Shown here piece after piece: positions 11,761 through 23,651 of a DNA stretch of 64,000 bases. Each line of letters opens with the position of its first letter. Position 1 is the stretch's first letter. The notes under the pieces were generated by a model, which had not been told where the DNA came from, did not search any database, and saw only the letters and a program-made list of their open reading frames with translations. The position numbers and the translations under genes were made by a program. Source of the stretch: Deinandra increscens subsp. villosa (Eukaryota > Streptophyta > Magnoliopsida > Asterales > Asteraceae); the NCBI GenBank assembly GCA_039602395.1, contig JBCNJP010000007.1:100580772-100644771 (forward strand), written 5' to 3'.

Positions 11761-12808
11761 CTAAATATAAAAACGTCATATACATGTTTTAAGTATGGTG
11801 TTTAAACTTTTAATCTTTTAGTTATAAGGTATACTTGTTAATCATCACAATGTTTCTTTAAAAACCAACTAATATATATTTATACACACACATTGACACA
11901 TATAGAGTTTTTTTCAATAAGATGTATTTGAAAAACTTATATATCAATATGAGTGATTTAAAAATATTTATTAAAATGGTTGTTTTTGAAAGATTATTTA
12001 TTTCTCCTATTTTTATTGATAAAAAGACCGCCTATATAAAAATATTCTCTAAAATTTTTCTAATAAAATAAAAAATTATTTGAAAGACCCTCATATCTAA
12101 TTTTTTTTTTTTATAATTGCTTTTTTATTTCCTATAACGGACGTTTTTTTTTATTTCAAATAACTAAATACATAAATTTTAAATAGAAAAAAATATTGTT
12201 AATGAAACGAAGGAAAACACTAGAATTCTTAGCTTGAACCAGATTAAGAGCCTGCTTAATAAATGTGTTCGAGCTCCGATATCATATACATAGCAACTAA
12301 ACTCGCAAATGCACATATTTATTATGACAATCGGTATAATTCCAGGTCATTCCCGCTCCTGGTATATCCAATGTGGATGTATTACATTTACGATAGACTT
12401 TAATTTGCATAAGTATGGTCTTGCATGTCGTAGCATATCTGCTCATTTAATTCATGCATTAGTATACTTAGAGAATTACCAGATCACACACCAGTTTAGC
12501 CAGCACACACGAACTATTGTGATGTTTGCAAATATATGTTTAAACGAACATCTATTGATTTTAAAATATTTTAGTGATTGACATATATTTACGTTACATT
12601 TTAATTTAACGCGAATATTTCACGTGTTATGAATATTTGATCGAGTCTAGACATACACAACAAACCATTTAACATAAAATACAAATTTTATTGAAGTGTT
12701 TTAACCTCCCAAAATCGTTCCCTCATTTTTCTTTAACGAGATGACAAAAAAACATATACAATGATTATCTTGAGATACTGTAATAAAAGTTATATGTGAT
12801 GCTAGACT

Positions 12809-13051
<243 letters not shown>

Positions 13052-14550
13052 GTACAGAAAATGATTTTGATTTAACAGTTATGGCATGGGATTCTTGAGC
13101 AATGGGGTCATGATGAACTCACTCAAATAAGAAAATGCCAAAAATGAAAAGTTTGCTATTTTTTAGGATAATTCTTGCAAGAAAATGCATTTACTTTGAA
13201 GAATTTTTAATTTCGAAAGCACCCCACAAGTTTGAAAAGTGTGCTAAACAACATCCATGGTGGTTGTAGAGGCCTTCAAATGTATTTGGTATACAACAAC
13301 CGATATATTTTATATAAACGGCTTTATTGTTGATTAATTGAGACCATTAATTCAAAATTCTATTTAATTTATATAATTGGGTATTGCCATAACTTACACT
13401 TCGATCTCCAAAGATAAACTAACATATAAAAGATAAATGATTATCAAATAATAATTAGTTTCATAGAAAAAACTCATTGTACCATTAACTAACCTTCATC
13501 CCCTAGTCCCCTGATAACTATTCTTTTGGGCTATGTGATCCCTTAACGTCACATGACAGACAGTGCCGAAGCTTGAAATAAAAACTCGAAGAGGCGGAGC
13601 TCAAAAATTTTATCGAGGGGACGATACTCAATACATTCGAGGGGGCTATACTCAATACATATAATTTTTTTTTATATAAAATTGTGAATATCAGTGCTTC
13701 TAGTGCTTCTGGCCGAAAAGACAACGGAGGCGGTCGCCCCCTCCGGTCCCTTTAAAGCTTCGCCCATGATGACAGACCATAATAATTTATTATTATTTTT
13801 TGTTTTAGTTTTATTTTAGGTTCCTTCGTTATAGCTTCATGCTATCGCATTTACGTATCATTTTTTTATTTTTCTCTAAAATTTAAGTTTAACGTCATTG
13901 CACAATTTTTTGTATTTATGGCTTATTACGTTGCGCTTTTAGTAATACAACTTTTTTTTTTATATGCATTACAATGCATAAAATAGTGAAATCTAGTTGA
14001 TGTACAAGTTGTAACAATCTTAATTATTTTGGTTACAATTATAACTTTTTTAATATTGAATAAAAGTTATCAAGATATAATGAAAAAAAATTTAAATTTG
14101 TTGTTGCGCGTTCTTATTTTATCAACGCTACGGCATTAATTTTTTCATGGTTTAGTTCTTTAACAAAAAAAAAAATCCGAATATCGTCAACGCTCATGCC
14201 ACAACACATGAGTTTATGTCACTGTTTCGTTTGATTTATTTAAGATCTCGAATATTGTAAAAGCCCTCACCACAACACGCAGGTTTAGATCTGCTACTTA
14301 GAATGTCCATAATGTATTCCCCTCCACACAACCGCACCCTTCCCTCTGCTTTTTCTTCTTTAAACGGCGGATTTTCCTCGTGCTTTACCCTTCTTCCCAA
14401 CCCAATCCGTCGCACCGGTGCCACCTGTCATCACCACACCTTCCTCTTCTTCCCTGTGATACAGAGGGTTCTATAATGATTCATCATACAATGTATTTAC
14501 TCGCAAATAAAATTGTTTATAAACACTTATTATCTTTTTAAAAGACACCA

Positions 14551-14560
14551 TATAAATATA
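14551..14560 (+). promoter_or_regulatory. Putative TATA box of the RLCK gene
   Basis: TATAAATATA lies about 280 nt upstream of the kinase start codon and is the best-placed TATA-like element. It implies a 5' leader of roughly 250 nt unless the leader is spliced. Confidence 0.4.
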
Positions 14561-14842
14561 TGTGCTACAAAAGAGGGTTAAATTTCTCCATAAGTGGTCT
14601 AACAAAACAAACGGACCAATTTAGCATGAAGACTAACACCAAGCTAAATGACAAATCTAGTAGCATAAACAATACACCCTTAATAAAGAATGTAACAAAG
14701 CAACCATTTTTAGTAGAGTGGTTGAGGAGTAGTTGCACTTCCTCTAACCTTTCTATCCTTCAACATAATCCCAAACATTGCTTAATACTTATAATCCACC
14801 ATTCCTAACCATTTCACTAACCATTTCCATCCCTCAATAACC

Positions 14843-16914
14843 ATGAAAGACTCACCAAAACCCTGGAAACCCTACTGTTGTTCTGCCGAAAACAAGGTTT
14901 TCTGCAACTTCAGCCGGTGCAGGCCCTCGAGATCAGAGTTTTCCAAGAACGTAGCGCCATGCCCATCGTTTAGACGCATGTCGTTCTCGGACCTTAGCAG
15001 GTCGTCTTCTATGCGTATTAGTGAAGATATAGCACAGACTTTTGGGCCTGACTTGATTGACTTCAAGTTGAGTGAGTTGCGAGCCATAACTCAGAACTTT
15101 TCGAGCCACTTCTTGTTGGGTGAAGGTGGGTTCGGTAAGGTGCATAAGGGCTATGTGGATGAGAACATGAGGCCTGGTTTGAAGGCTCAACCCATTGCAG
15201 TTAAGCTTCTTGATATTGAAGGACTGCAAGGTCATCGCGAATGGCTTGTAAGCTTCTTCACCTATCAGTTGTTCATGTTTTTTCTTTAAATTTTATACTT
15301 TTAACATACAAATGTATATTAGATTTTTTAAACATCTATATATATAGTTTGACTTATGTATATGTAGGTTACATATAAACAAAAATTGTTCATATATATA
15401 TTTTTAGAACATCAATAGTCTAATCATCAACTGACAAGTTTTATATTATTAAAGTCTGAGGTGATATTTCTGGGCCAACTTAAGCACCGAAATTTGGTAA
15501 AATTGATTGGCTACTGTTGTGAAGAAGAAGACAGACTTCTTGTGTATGAATTCATGGCTCGTGGAAGTTTAGAAAATCATTTGTTCAAGAGTGAGTTTAT
15601 ACTTTATATCAACTTCCATGCTTATTTCAATATTTCCTCCTGATTATTCTTCCTGTAAGCTAAGGCTATTCGTAATGGGGCGTTTTTGGGCTTCATAACG
15701 CCCCATAACGCCCCATAACGCCCCTTATAACGCCCCGCCCCACTACGCTTAGGCGTTATGGGGCGTTATGGACGAAAAAAAATTCTCGGGCGTTAGCCAG
15801 GTAACGCCGAGAGAGGGGAGACATCAAATGATTGTGGGGCGTTATGGGGGCATTATCCACTACACCATAAAGCCCCATAAAGCCCATTGTCCAGTCACCG
15901 TCCACATGGCGGATAATGTCCCATTCGGGGCCTTATGGGGCCTTATCCATTACGGGTAGCCTAACAATTTTATGTAATCATAGGGATCTCGGTTTGTCTG
16001 CCATGGGGGATCAGAATAAAGATCGCGATAGGAGCTGCCAAAGGTCTCGCGTTCCTGCATGGTGCTGAAAGCCCAGTAATATATCGCGACTTCAAAACAT
16101 CAAACATCTTACTTGATTCGGTACGTATCAAACCTATTAATGTTGGATTTTGATAAAATGAAAGGGGTTCGATACCATTGTGTATGATTTGTTTACCCTC
16201 TTTGAAATCCACAGGAGTTTAATGCCAAGTTGTCGGATTTCGGGCTGGCAACAATGGGTCCAGAAGGATCAAACACTCATGTCACTACTAGGGTCATGGG
16301 AACCTATGGTTATGCTGCTCCTGAATATGTCAACACTGGTAATCTTGAACCTATAGTTCATAGATAATTTATATGTAAATAACTATTTAAAAAAATAAAA
16401 ACTTCAACTATTTAAAAAGTTAAACTAAAATGATTCTGTTGATATGTTAATTATAGGACACTTGACAACAAAGAGCGACATTTATAGCTTTGGAGTAGTG
16501 CTGCTAGAACTACTAACAGGAAGAAGGGCAATGGACAAAAACAGGGTGAAAAGTGAGCAAAATCTTGTGGACTGGGCCAAGCCGTACCTGACCAGCAGCC
16601 GAAGAGTTCGAACTGTAATCGACCCTAGGCTGGCAGGCCAATATTCGGTCAGAGGGGCCAAGGAGATGGCCCTTCTGGCATTGTATTGCGTGAGCCCGAA
16701 CCCTAAAGACAGGCCAAAGATGCCTGCAATAATTGAAACTCTTGAAGGACTCAAGAACTATAAAGATATGGCGATCACATGTGGACAGTGGCCGCCTGCT
16801 TCACGGAAGACTGCAAGGAATGAGGTTTATACACCAAAAGAAACGAAAGACATCAATGGAGGTCGGATTTACTGGAAACAGACTACTTTTAAGACAGTTA
16901 GGACAAAGGGGTAA
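14843..16914 (+). CDS. Receptor-like cytoplasmic kinase, RLCK-VII, RIPK/PBL-like, 5 exons, 419 aa
   Basis: Exons are 14843-15247, 15455-15590, 15984-16120, 16215-16338 and 16457-16914 (1260 nt), with GT-AG introns and consistent phases. Visible kinase features are the glycine loop GEGGFGKV (93-100), ATP-binding K121 in PIAVKLLD, catalytic YRD (214-216) in VIYRDFKTSN, DFG (234-236), activation-loop TRVMGTYGYAAPE, and GHLTTKSDIYSFGVVLLELL. The YRD variant and ITQNFSS, GLKAQP and LEGLQGHREWL-like text are typical of the RIPK/PBL branch of RLCK-VII, whose members relay immune-receptor signals at the plasma membrane. There is no Gly2 for N-myristoylation, but Cys12-Cys13 could be lipid-modified (inference). 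No transmembrane segment is present. A MITE occupies most of intron 2. The exact orthologue is not assigned. Confidence 0.93.
15664..15961. mobile_element. Tourist-like MITE in intron 2 of the RLCK gene
   Basis: Flanked by TAA at 15661-15663 and 15962-15964. The ends are GGCTATTCGTAATGG and, in reverse complement, GGCTACCCGTAATGG (13 of 15 identical). The interior repeats GCCCCATAACG-type units. The 298-bp element ends 22 bp before the intron's AG acceptor. It is non-coding and fits the PIF/Harbinger (Tourist) MITE pattern. Confidence 0.85.
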
Positions 16915-16988
16915 CTGACAGACACAAAGATCCTGTAGAGGAGAAGAAGAACATGCTTATGTTATCGTGGATATATGTATATGTAAAT

Positions 16989-16994
16989 AATAAA
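16989..16994 (+). promoter_or_regulatory. Putative poly(A) signal of the RLCK gene
   Basis: AATAAA lies about 75 nt past the stop codon in an AT-rich 3' region, a normal position for a plant near-upstream element. Confidence 0.4.
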
Positions 16995-17045
16995 CGCGTT
17001 TATATGTATATAAACTTTGATAAATATGTAACGTTTGTGTGTGAC

Positions 17046-17387
17046 TGATACGATTTCGTCACACAAGAAGGGTCGGGTCAACCCATCTGAGTCCAACCTT
17101 TATCTGTTTAATAAATCCCTGGACCCAGTCAATAAGGAGCAAATGTTTAGGACTGAAACAGTTGGGGATTAAATGCTAGTGGCTGAAGGTTAGGAGGTAG
17201 TAACTGTCAAATTTACCTTTAAGTACTGCATTTTATGTTTTAGTTTAGGAAGTCTTGTTATTTTTGGATTTGGTTTACATTTGTAAGTTGGAGTTTGGCC
17301 ATTCTCGAATTGGCTAGTTTGCTGTTACTCATTCGATTATCCGTTGGTAATTTCAATTCAGTCCCTTACGATTTCCAGATCCTATCA
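17046..17387. mobile_element. Probable solo LTR downstream of the RLCK gene
   Basis: The segment starts TGATA and ends TATCA (TG...CA with 5-bp inverted termini). It is flanked by GTGAC and ATGAC, a 4-of-5 match consistent with an aged 5-bp duplication. It contains TTTAATAAATC, a possible poly(A) signal. No PBS or internal retroelement sequence follows. The 342-bp length suits a small Copia- or Gypsy-type LTR. Confidence 0.5.
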
Positions 17388-17587
17388 ATGACAAACAAGG
17401 ACCTGCTTTAAGGTTGTTTCATAATGAAGTGGTTAAGTGTTTATATAGTGGTGATCCTGCTCATGCTTTTCCTCAGTTTCATTTATCAACCAATTTCAAT
17501 GATTACATTTTTTATAGCATTAGTTGGTTGGATGAACAAGATCCAGAAGATAGGGATTTGGTTTCTGTTAAGGATTCCATATGAACA
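17388..17587 (+). pseudogene. Unidentified coding-like remnant
   Basis: A frame ending at 17587 reads GPALRLFHNEVVKCLYSGDP and later YIFYSISWLDEQDPEDRDLV before TGA. The composition is protein-like, but there is no start and I do not recognise the family. It could be an exon remnant or retroelement debris. It lies between the solo LTR and a MITE, so it is probably non-functional. Confidence 0.25.
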
Positions 17588-17846
17588 AATCATAGTTTCA
17601 ATTCAACTTCATCAAATTCATCAAATCAAATCAAATCAAATCACAAGTTTAAATTTACTACATTAGCGGAACTTTTCTCCTGAATTCGTTTTCCATTGAT
17701 CTATTTACTCAATCTGATACTAGTAAATCCAAGGATTAACGAATTTCCGCATCTGTCAACAGTATTCAATAACAGGACGCTAACAGAATGCAAAAAATTC
17801 CACCTATTGTCAACAAAAAGGAAACGCAATAAACAAATCAGCATCA

Positions 17847-18251
17847 GGCTGTCCGTAATGGGGCTCCATGGGGGCGCCATGGAGCCCCATAACGCCCCTA
17901 TAGCGCCCAATACCGCCCCCCGGGGCGCCATCTTACAAAAAAAAGGGAAGAGCGCTATGAACATGGCGTCGGTGAAATTGTAATCTTTTAAATTTTCGAC
18001 CGTTGACAACGGTCAAAAAGCATTTAATTTTTTTTTTTTTTTAACCTAATTTAAACACTATAAATTAACCCCCTCCATCCAATTTTTATACACACTATAA
18101 AAAATGATTAAATAAATAATTAGGTAATGATTGGTAGGGGGGTTATACATGGAGCCCCACTACACCACTTTTGCCATGGAGCCCCTTATGCTGACGTGGA
18201 CGCCACATGGCGCATAATGCCCACAAGGGGCTCCATCCACTACACTTAGCC
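17847..18251. mobile_element. Second Tourist-like MITE (related ends)
   Basis: Flanked by TCA at 17844-17846 and 18252-18254. The left end is GGCTGTCCGTAATGGGGC. The right end in reverse complement is GGCTAAGTGTAGTGG, about 10 of 15 matching. The interior is rich in GGGGCGCCAT/ATGGAGCCCC words, like the MITE at 15664. It has no coding capacity. The 3-bp duplication TCA departs from the preferred TWA. Confidence 0.65.
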
Positions 18252-18820
18252 TCAGAAATTCAGAATCTACCTTTTTGTGAAAGTTCCAGATCCAGATTGA
18301 AGATCTCCTCCATCTTCTGTTGTATTTCCGATAACTCCACAATATTCACGACGGCTTCCGATTCACTTAATGCAAGGCGGGATCGGCGTTAAAACAACGG
18401 AACTCGCCGGCGACTCCGTTCCCGACCTGCACCAAGCGAATCAGAAACAGCGGTGACGGAACACAAATCGATTCATCTGATAAATCTGTATGCGTACACA
18501 CATGGATCTGGGTGTAATTTTCCAGATAGATATATAGGTAGATGAAGAAGAACCCTATCGATCTTTCAATGAGTCTAGGTTAGGTTATTTAGAGGATAAA
18601 GGAACGAATGAAATGGTGACGCGTGGAGGTGGTGTAGAAGATCCGGTGTGAGCGTTGACGAATTTATCAGGCGGCAACCGGTGGTGGAGGTGGGGGGGAT
18701 GGCCCTGACAGATGTCAGACGGCACGTGAAGATATTTGACGGAAAGTGGACGAAAGTTGACGGGGGAATCAAGTCAGATTTTGAAAATATACTATTTATA
18801 TTGTCTTAATTGGGGTATGA
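18252..18820. other. GC-richer intergenic piece, possible exon remnant
   Basis: On the minus strand, around 18275-18370, a frame reads SESEAVVNIVELSEIQQKME and continues to a possible GT donor. It has an in-frame stop upstream and no ATG, and it may be a decayed exon or leader. The rest, including G-rich 18650-18740, shows nothing recognisable. Confidence 0.3.
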
Positions 18821-19517
18821 TTTTTTTTTGAACGGCAAAATGCATTAGAAACACGGACACTCTAGCAAGACGCTAGAGGCCGAAAAAACAAACAAACATT
18901 ACAGAGAAAAGGAGTACTAATCCTTTCAACTAACGGACAGGATATTACATCGATAATAGTACCACAAATAACTCCATTTTTTAATCTCCAAAAGCACCCG
19001 AGTGACCGAAGGAATACGTTGTTCGAAGATGACCTTGTTACGTTCAATCCAAACAGCCCAAACACTCGTAAGAAAGATAATCTCCAAGGCCTTCCTCTTG
19101 TGATTCGGAATATTCCAGCTCTTGACAAGATTCAAGATGTCCACCACCGAGAAGACGAATATCGGGGGAATACGGCACCACTGAGCCACAACTTGCCACA
19201 CCAAATCCGTAAAAGTACATCCCGTGAACACATGATTAACTGTTTCCGTTGAATCGCCACACAGAACGCAGTCCACACCGTTTACAGGAATGTTTCTCGC
19301 AGCCAACGCATCTTTAGTCGGGAGACGATCCAAAACCGCACGCCAAGCCATTATGTTTACTTTAGCAGGGACAGAATTGCACCAATTCACCGGAAAGGGG
19401 TTGGTATGATTGTTTAAAAAAATTTGAAACAAACATTTTTCAATCAATGGGAAGAGAGATAAAAAGTCTGTAGAAAAGTTTGTAGAAATTGAGGGTATGG
19501 TAGTAGAGTGGTTTGTA
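18821..19517 (-). mobile_element. L1-type LINE 3' fragment (zf-RVT region), minus strand
   Basis: The minus-strand frame contains VPAKVNIMAWRAVLDRLPTK, the WCNSVPAKVN lead-in and a C-x2-C...H-x4-C cluster (CVLCGDSTETVNHVFTGC), which is the zinc-binding zf-RVT domain at the C-terminus of plant LINE ORF2 proteins. The 3' end reads TTTGCCGTTC followed by nine A (18821-18829). The RT and endonuclease parts are missing, so this is a 5'-truncated copy. A SINE is inserted at its 5' border. Confidence 0.82.
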
Positions 19518-19533
19518 GGTAAAATTTGATTGT

Positions 19534-19787
19534 CGTTGCTTGTCTGGCGCAATGGCATCCCAATGAAGGTTAGGGCACGAGCAACTCTTTTTTGAGAGAC
19601 CCGGGTTCGAACCTGAGGGGAGGGGGTTTTACCGGTGGCTGCTGGCAGACCGGGTTTCCCCCGAACTGGGGCAAGAAGGTGATGTCCTGACTCGCTCGCA
19701 CCCGCACACCGAGGCACGGTTAAGACACTCGAGTCATCGTGGTGGGCTGAGCATCAGGTTCGACTGATAAATCGTTGTTAAAAAAAA
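19534..19787 (+). mobile_element. tRNA-derived SINE with 16-bp target-site duplication
   Basis: The body has an A box TGGCGCAATGG near 19544, a B box GGTTCGAACC near 19610 and a 3' end GTTGTT followed by eight A. The flanks GGTAAAATTTGATTGT (19518-19533) and GGTTAAATTTGATTGT (19788-19803) match at 15 of 16 positions. This is a complete, fairly recent 254-bp SINE inserted beside the LINE fragment. Confidence 0.88.
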
Positions 19788-19830
19788 GGTTAAATTTGAT
19801 TGTTTTGTGAAGTGGGGGCCACCCCATTTT

Positions 19831-20054
19831 CCAAGTCGATCCAATCCATTCGTTCGTAGAGCCATTTACTCGATCGCAGACATTTCTGGAACACCTCTAA
19901 CAGAGGGACAAATAGTCAATTTTGAAAGAACTTATTGTCAACCTCTTTCAGATATGAATCTATCTGATTCAGAAGGGAAGAACTTGTATCAGTATCTCAA
20001 TTTCAATTCAAACATGGGTTTGATTCACACTCCATGTTCTGATAAATATTTACC
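19831..20054 (+). pseudogene. ycf2: Nuclear plastid DNA insertion: internal fragment of ycf2
   Basis: The frame reads SNPFVRRAIYSIADISGTPL, then TEGQIVNFERTYCQPLSDMN and NFNSNMGLIHTPCS, which is the plastid Ycf2 protein near its middle. Only about 220 bp is present and both sides switch abruptly to nuclear repeats. There is no start, and the frame runs on into unrelated sequence to 20277. It is a NUPT, not a gene. Confidence 0.9.
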
Positions 20055-20548
20055 ATATTTAAGGGAAAAAACGAAACCATCACACACACAATACCTCCAG
20101 CATCATTCGGCAAGAATATGCCGAAAACACCTAAAGAATGCCGATGCCGCAAGGTTGCGAAGAGGGGGGAGTGGTTGTTTCAAAGCTTGCCGCAAATTTG
20201 GAAGTTGCCGATGGGGTATACCGAAGGTATACCCCCCACCCTTAGAGAATTCACCACCCATTCCCTATAATAAATAAATGTATGTGTAAACATTAAAATT
20301 TAAGGTATAGTTGTGAGCGGTTGTGAGTAGAGAAGAAAGAAATATTTGGGAAAAAAATAGTAAGACTGTAAAATTTGAGGATTGAAGATAGAAAAAATAA
20401 TGATAAATGTATAAAAAATTATTATTTAATTGTTGTTGTGAGTGGAAGAGAGAGAAAAATAATGATAAATATATAAATTAGTAAATAACAAGTGTTTGAC
20501 CAGAGTAATTGTTTGTTTGTGATTTGTTGAATGATGGTCTGTCTCTTA
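20055..20548. other. Intergenic repeats between NUPT and Harbinger element
   Basis: Contains a G-rich motif GAGGGGGGAGTGGTTG near 20163 and C-rich ATACCCCCCACCC near 20230 that resemble inverted Harbinger-type ends, plus palindromic GGTATACC. No duplication was found to confirm a MITE. No gene is seen. Confidence 0.35.
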
Positions 20549-20896
20549 GGGAGGGGGGAGTGGTAGGATTTTTAGGATTTTGAAGAATGGGTTGTAACCA
20601 ATAGGAGGGTGCCACGCAGGAAAGAGAAAAAGAAAGAATTTTGAAGAATTTTGAAGGATTTTGGGAGGGAGTGGTGAGGATTATGAAGAATTGTATGTTA
20701 ATTTATTTTAATGTTTTTGAGTTATATATATTTTGTAATTAGTTTTAAAACACTATATTTATTTTATAAAAACACTACATTTATTTATAAAAAAAACATT
20801 ACATTAATATAAAAGCATTACATTACTTAAAAAAAAATTACATTAATTAAAAAAAAACACACACACTACATTACTTTTATTTAAAAAAAAAATACA

Positions 20897-22342
20897 CTAA
20901 AAGTCACACTCCCACCCATATCTCTCCGCTATCTTTCGTTTTTGGGCGAGTTTGACTTGCAAAGAGGATCCCCTCAAGTGGTCGTGTGGAGTTGTAAAAG
21001 TCTCCACGTCACGGTCGAATGCTTCTTGTTCGAGCATTGCCTTTTGCGCCTCTAGCATCTCCACGTGTCGGTCCATTGCCAACTTAAACGACCTCTCTCG
21101 TTCAACTTTAGCCTCGCGTGCAACTGCTTTTTTTTCCAAATCCGTTTGTTTGAGGAGGTTGAAATTCCTAACCTCGTCAACCAAACTTGTGGTGCTCGAC
21201 GCGGAATCGACTGACTTCTTCCCCTTTCTAGTTGGGGGTGTTGGATTGGAGTTTTCATTTAAGTCGGGCATGTCATGCCTAGGAGAGTCGTTTGAAGTCG
21301 AGTATTGGCCCGTCTCGGTATTCTTCCTCCGTTTGGAGGACGACTCGTCAATCTGACCGCAAACCCTCTCAACGGGCGCCCACTTCAAGTGGTCCTTCAT
21401 TTCGTTCCACGCTTCCATGTTGGTGAAACCTTTCCTCTCGTAAAACAGCTTGTATTGGGATTGAGCTTTATTGATAACATCGGCATCCGACGACCCACTT
21501 GCCCGAGCAAGAACCTGCATTTATATAAGTATATAACGTCAACAAACTATAAAAGTAAAAAAAAAAAACTATAAAAGTAAAAAAATAAAAACTATAAAAG
21601 TAAAAAAAATAAAAACTATAAAAGTAAAAAAATAAAAACTATAAAAGTAAAAAAATAAAAACTATAAAAACTATATATTTACCATTTGTTGGTAGAGACC
21701 GTTAAAATTGTTAACCTTCGTTAACATCTTGTTCCATTTTGAGTTCAATTGGTGGACGTTTGTGTTCGTACCACCTCTTTGTTGCTTGAAGTGTTTGAGA
21801 ACTCGAGACCAAAAACGATCGGACTTTTGTTGGTTTCCGATAATCTTGTCTTCGGAAACGAAGAGCCAAGCTTTTGCCAAACATGCCTCTTCGGCAGGGG
21901 TCCAGGTGACACGTGCCGCTCGACCCGAAACATTTTGTTGAGTTTCGGGTACGGTTTCATCATCATCATCGTCGGCTTCGTGATGGGGTTGTTGGTATTG
22001 TTGTTGGTTGGCGAAATGTTGATCCTCCCGAAATTGTTGGACATTATCTTCATCTTCGTCGTCGTCGTCTTCATGATGGGGGTCACGGTATTGGTCACGA
22101 AATTGTCGGCTTTGGTATTGTTGTTGGTGGACGAAATTTTGGTATTGGCTCGATTCGGGTAAGACGAATCGTCCGGGTTCGATTTGAATCGGCATACCCG
22201 TAGAAGGTGGGTAGAAAGGGTAGTTCATCGGGTTTGAAGATGGTGATGGCATCGAGTCTCTTTGTTGTTGCGGGTTTAACGAACGAGGTCGTATTTTTTT
22301 CTTGGCTTGACCCTTTGAAGAGCTCGGGTTTGATCGATCCAT
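20897..22342 (-). CDS. PIF/Harbinger ORF1 protein, Myb/SANT trihelix-like, 2 exons, 425 aa
   Basis: Exons are 21683-22342 and 20897-21514, joined by a GT-AG intron in phase 0 (660+618 nt). Exon 1 encodes a Gln/Pro-rich N-terminus, an acidic Asp-rich stretch (about residues 90-125) and a Myb/SANT-like domain beginning VTWTPAEEACLAKAWLFVSE, with W and L spacing typical of trihelix-like ORF1 proteins. Exon 2 encodes the second half (YKLFYERKGFTNMEAW), a basic KRRK patch and a long charged coiled-coil-like region rich in Lys, Glu and Ala (about residues 300-390). In plant databases such proteins often bear misleading names such as GST T3-like or NAM-associated. In PIF/Harbinger systems ORF1 binds DNA and helps import the transposase into the nucleus. 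No disruption is seen. Confidence 0.88.
21547..21672. repeat. Minisatellite filling the ORF1 intron
   Basis: About five to six tandem units of an ACTATAAAAGTAAAAAAATA type (roughly 23-25 bp) occupy most of the 168-bp intron (21515-21682) of the ORF1 gene. Confidence 0.8.
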
Positions 22343-22653
22343 TGTTTGAGTGAAAGAGTTTGATTATGGTAGTGGTAGAAATGGTGTAGAAGAGAGTGTA
22401 GAAGAGAAGAGTGAAATGGTGTAGAAGAGAAGAGTGAAAGAGTTTGATTATATAAAAAAAAAATTAATTTTTTTTTTTTAAAGTTCAAGACCGTTCAACA
22501 ACGGTCCAAATTTTTGAAACCATCAAACCAAAACCAGCGGCGAGAAGTAGATTCTCGGCCACGCTTTCACCGAAGCCGCTAGACCGGCGGCGGTGTTTGC
22601 CGCGGAAGTTTGCGGCGCCGCCGCTTCCATGCCGCCCACTCCGTCCCCCCTTA

Positions 22654-23322
22654 CATGTCTGTGCTACAAAGAGATTTTATTTGTGGTGTTGGATCTTAGT
22701 GTGTTTGTTGTTCATTGGTTTTGTTGCTTTTGTCTAAGTTTGATGTTGGCTGGTGCCTTAGCTCATACTTTGTCTCTGGTTAATTATGATAGTGTGCTAT
22801 TTTTTATTTGATAGATATGATGGTATATGTTATGGTTATGCTTTGTCAATGATTGATTCTGATAGAAATTAGTTATTTACTTATAAAGACGGCGATGATT
22901 GACTATGAGTCCTAAGATTTCGATGAAAGATTTGAACAAACTCTTAATACCCTAATTGATTTCGGATGGTATGTGTGATGGTAGTTATTGTGAGATTCTG
23001 ACGGTATACATGATGTTTCTGCATCTGTGAATGTAATTTTAAAACTTTCAGTACATTGTTAAAATAATCATCATCCCCTAAATTTTGAAACTTTCACTAC
23101 ATTGTTAAAAGGGCCTAGCAATTGGATTAGGAAAAAAAAATTGAGGCCTTAAAGAAAAAAAAATATATAAATTTTGAAAGTTTCACTACATTGTTAAAAA
23201 GGCCTAGCAGTTGGATTAGGGAAAATTTTTGAGGCCTTAAAGAAAAATATACTAGGGCCTAATCCTTTTATTATCTTTTAGAAAAAATACAAGCCCATAG
23301 AATGATTGAGCGCCTAGATACA
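22654..23322. other. Intergenic, with a local duplication
   Basis: An approximately 90-bp segment (AAACTTTCACTACATTGTTA, then GGCCTAGCAATTGGATTAGG and GAGGCCTTAAAGAAA) at 23087-23155 recurs at about 23176-23245. The remainder shows no gene. Confidence 0.55.
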
Positions 23323-23651
23323 TGTTACGAATTGAGTAAATCAGTTCAAGATCAATAATGGTTGAGCTGCTGTTAGCTATCGGAAATCAACAAGTAAGAA
23401 ACGATTTCGGAATTGAGCTAACGATCGATAGATTCAATCCAAAAAAGAGAGGGAAAGTCGGTTTATTGATTAACAGAAAAACGTATTCAGTTCATTACAA
23501 GGCACCAATTATATACACAATACAACTGACACCCCAACTTATCTAGAATTGACACTTAGCCCCCTACAAGAATTAACAACCAACTAACAGACTTGACTCA
23601 ACTTTCACCAGTTGGCAATTCCGGTCCCTATACGTTCATTATATCCTAACA
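23323..23651 (-). mobile_element. Solo LTR, small Copia-like
   Basis: The minus strand begins TGTTAGGATATAATGAACG and ends ATTCGTAACA, giving TGTTA/TAACA termini. Inside are TATATAA (promoter-like) and TCAATAAACC (poly(A)-like), in the expected U3-R order for the minus strand. Flanks ATACA and AAACA match at 4 of 5. No PBS or internal region is adjacent. The 329-bp length fits a Copia-type LTR. Confidence 0.6.

Larger units (their letters stand above)
20549..22650 (-). mobile_element. PIF/Harbinger element carrying only ORF1 (Myb/SANT)
   Basis: The left end GGGAGGGGGGAGTGG and right end (reverse complement) GGGGGGACGGAGTGG match at 12 of 15 positions, flanked by TTA at 20546-20548 and 22651-22653. 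The 2102-bp element has the same layout as the transposase element at 8939: a G-rich TIR, an A-rich block of ACATTA repeats, then a minus-strand gene. It lacks any DDE transposase frame. Confidence 0.84.

Noticed and set aside
12309..12581. 90-aa plus-strand frame as a possible small gene
   Set aside because: No signal peptide, domain, splice context or promoter; surroundings are AT-rich repeats.
19600..19640. GGTTCGAACC as part of a tRNA gene
   Set aside because: No cloverleaf around it; 16-bp duplications and a poly(A) end show it is a SINE B box.
18926..19717. Single 263-aa protein
   Set aside because: The frame crosses the SINE border at 19534, so its first part is antisense SINE sequence; only the LINE zf-RVT part is meaningful.
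20163..20236. Small MITE with GGGGGGAGTGG-like inverted ends
   Set aside because: Ends pair weakly and no duplication was found.
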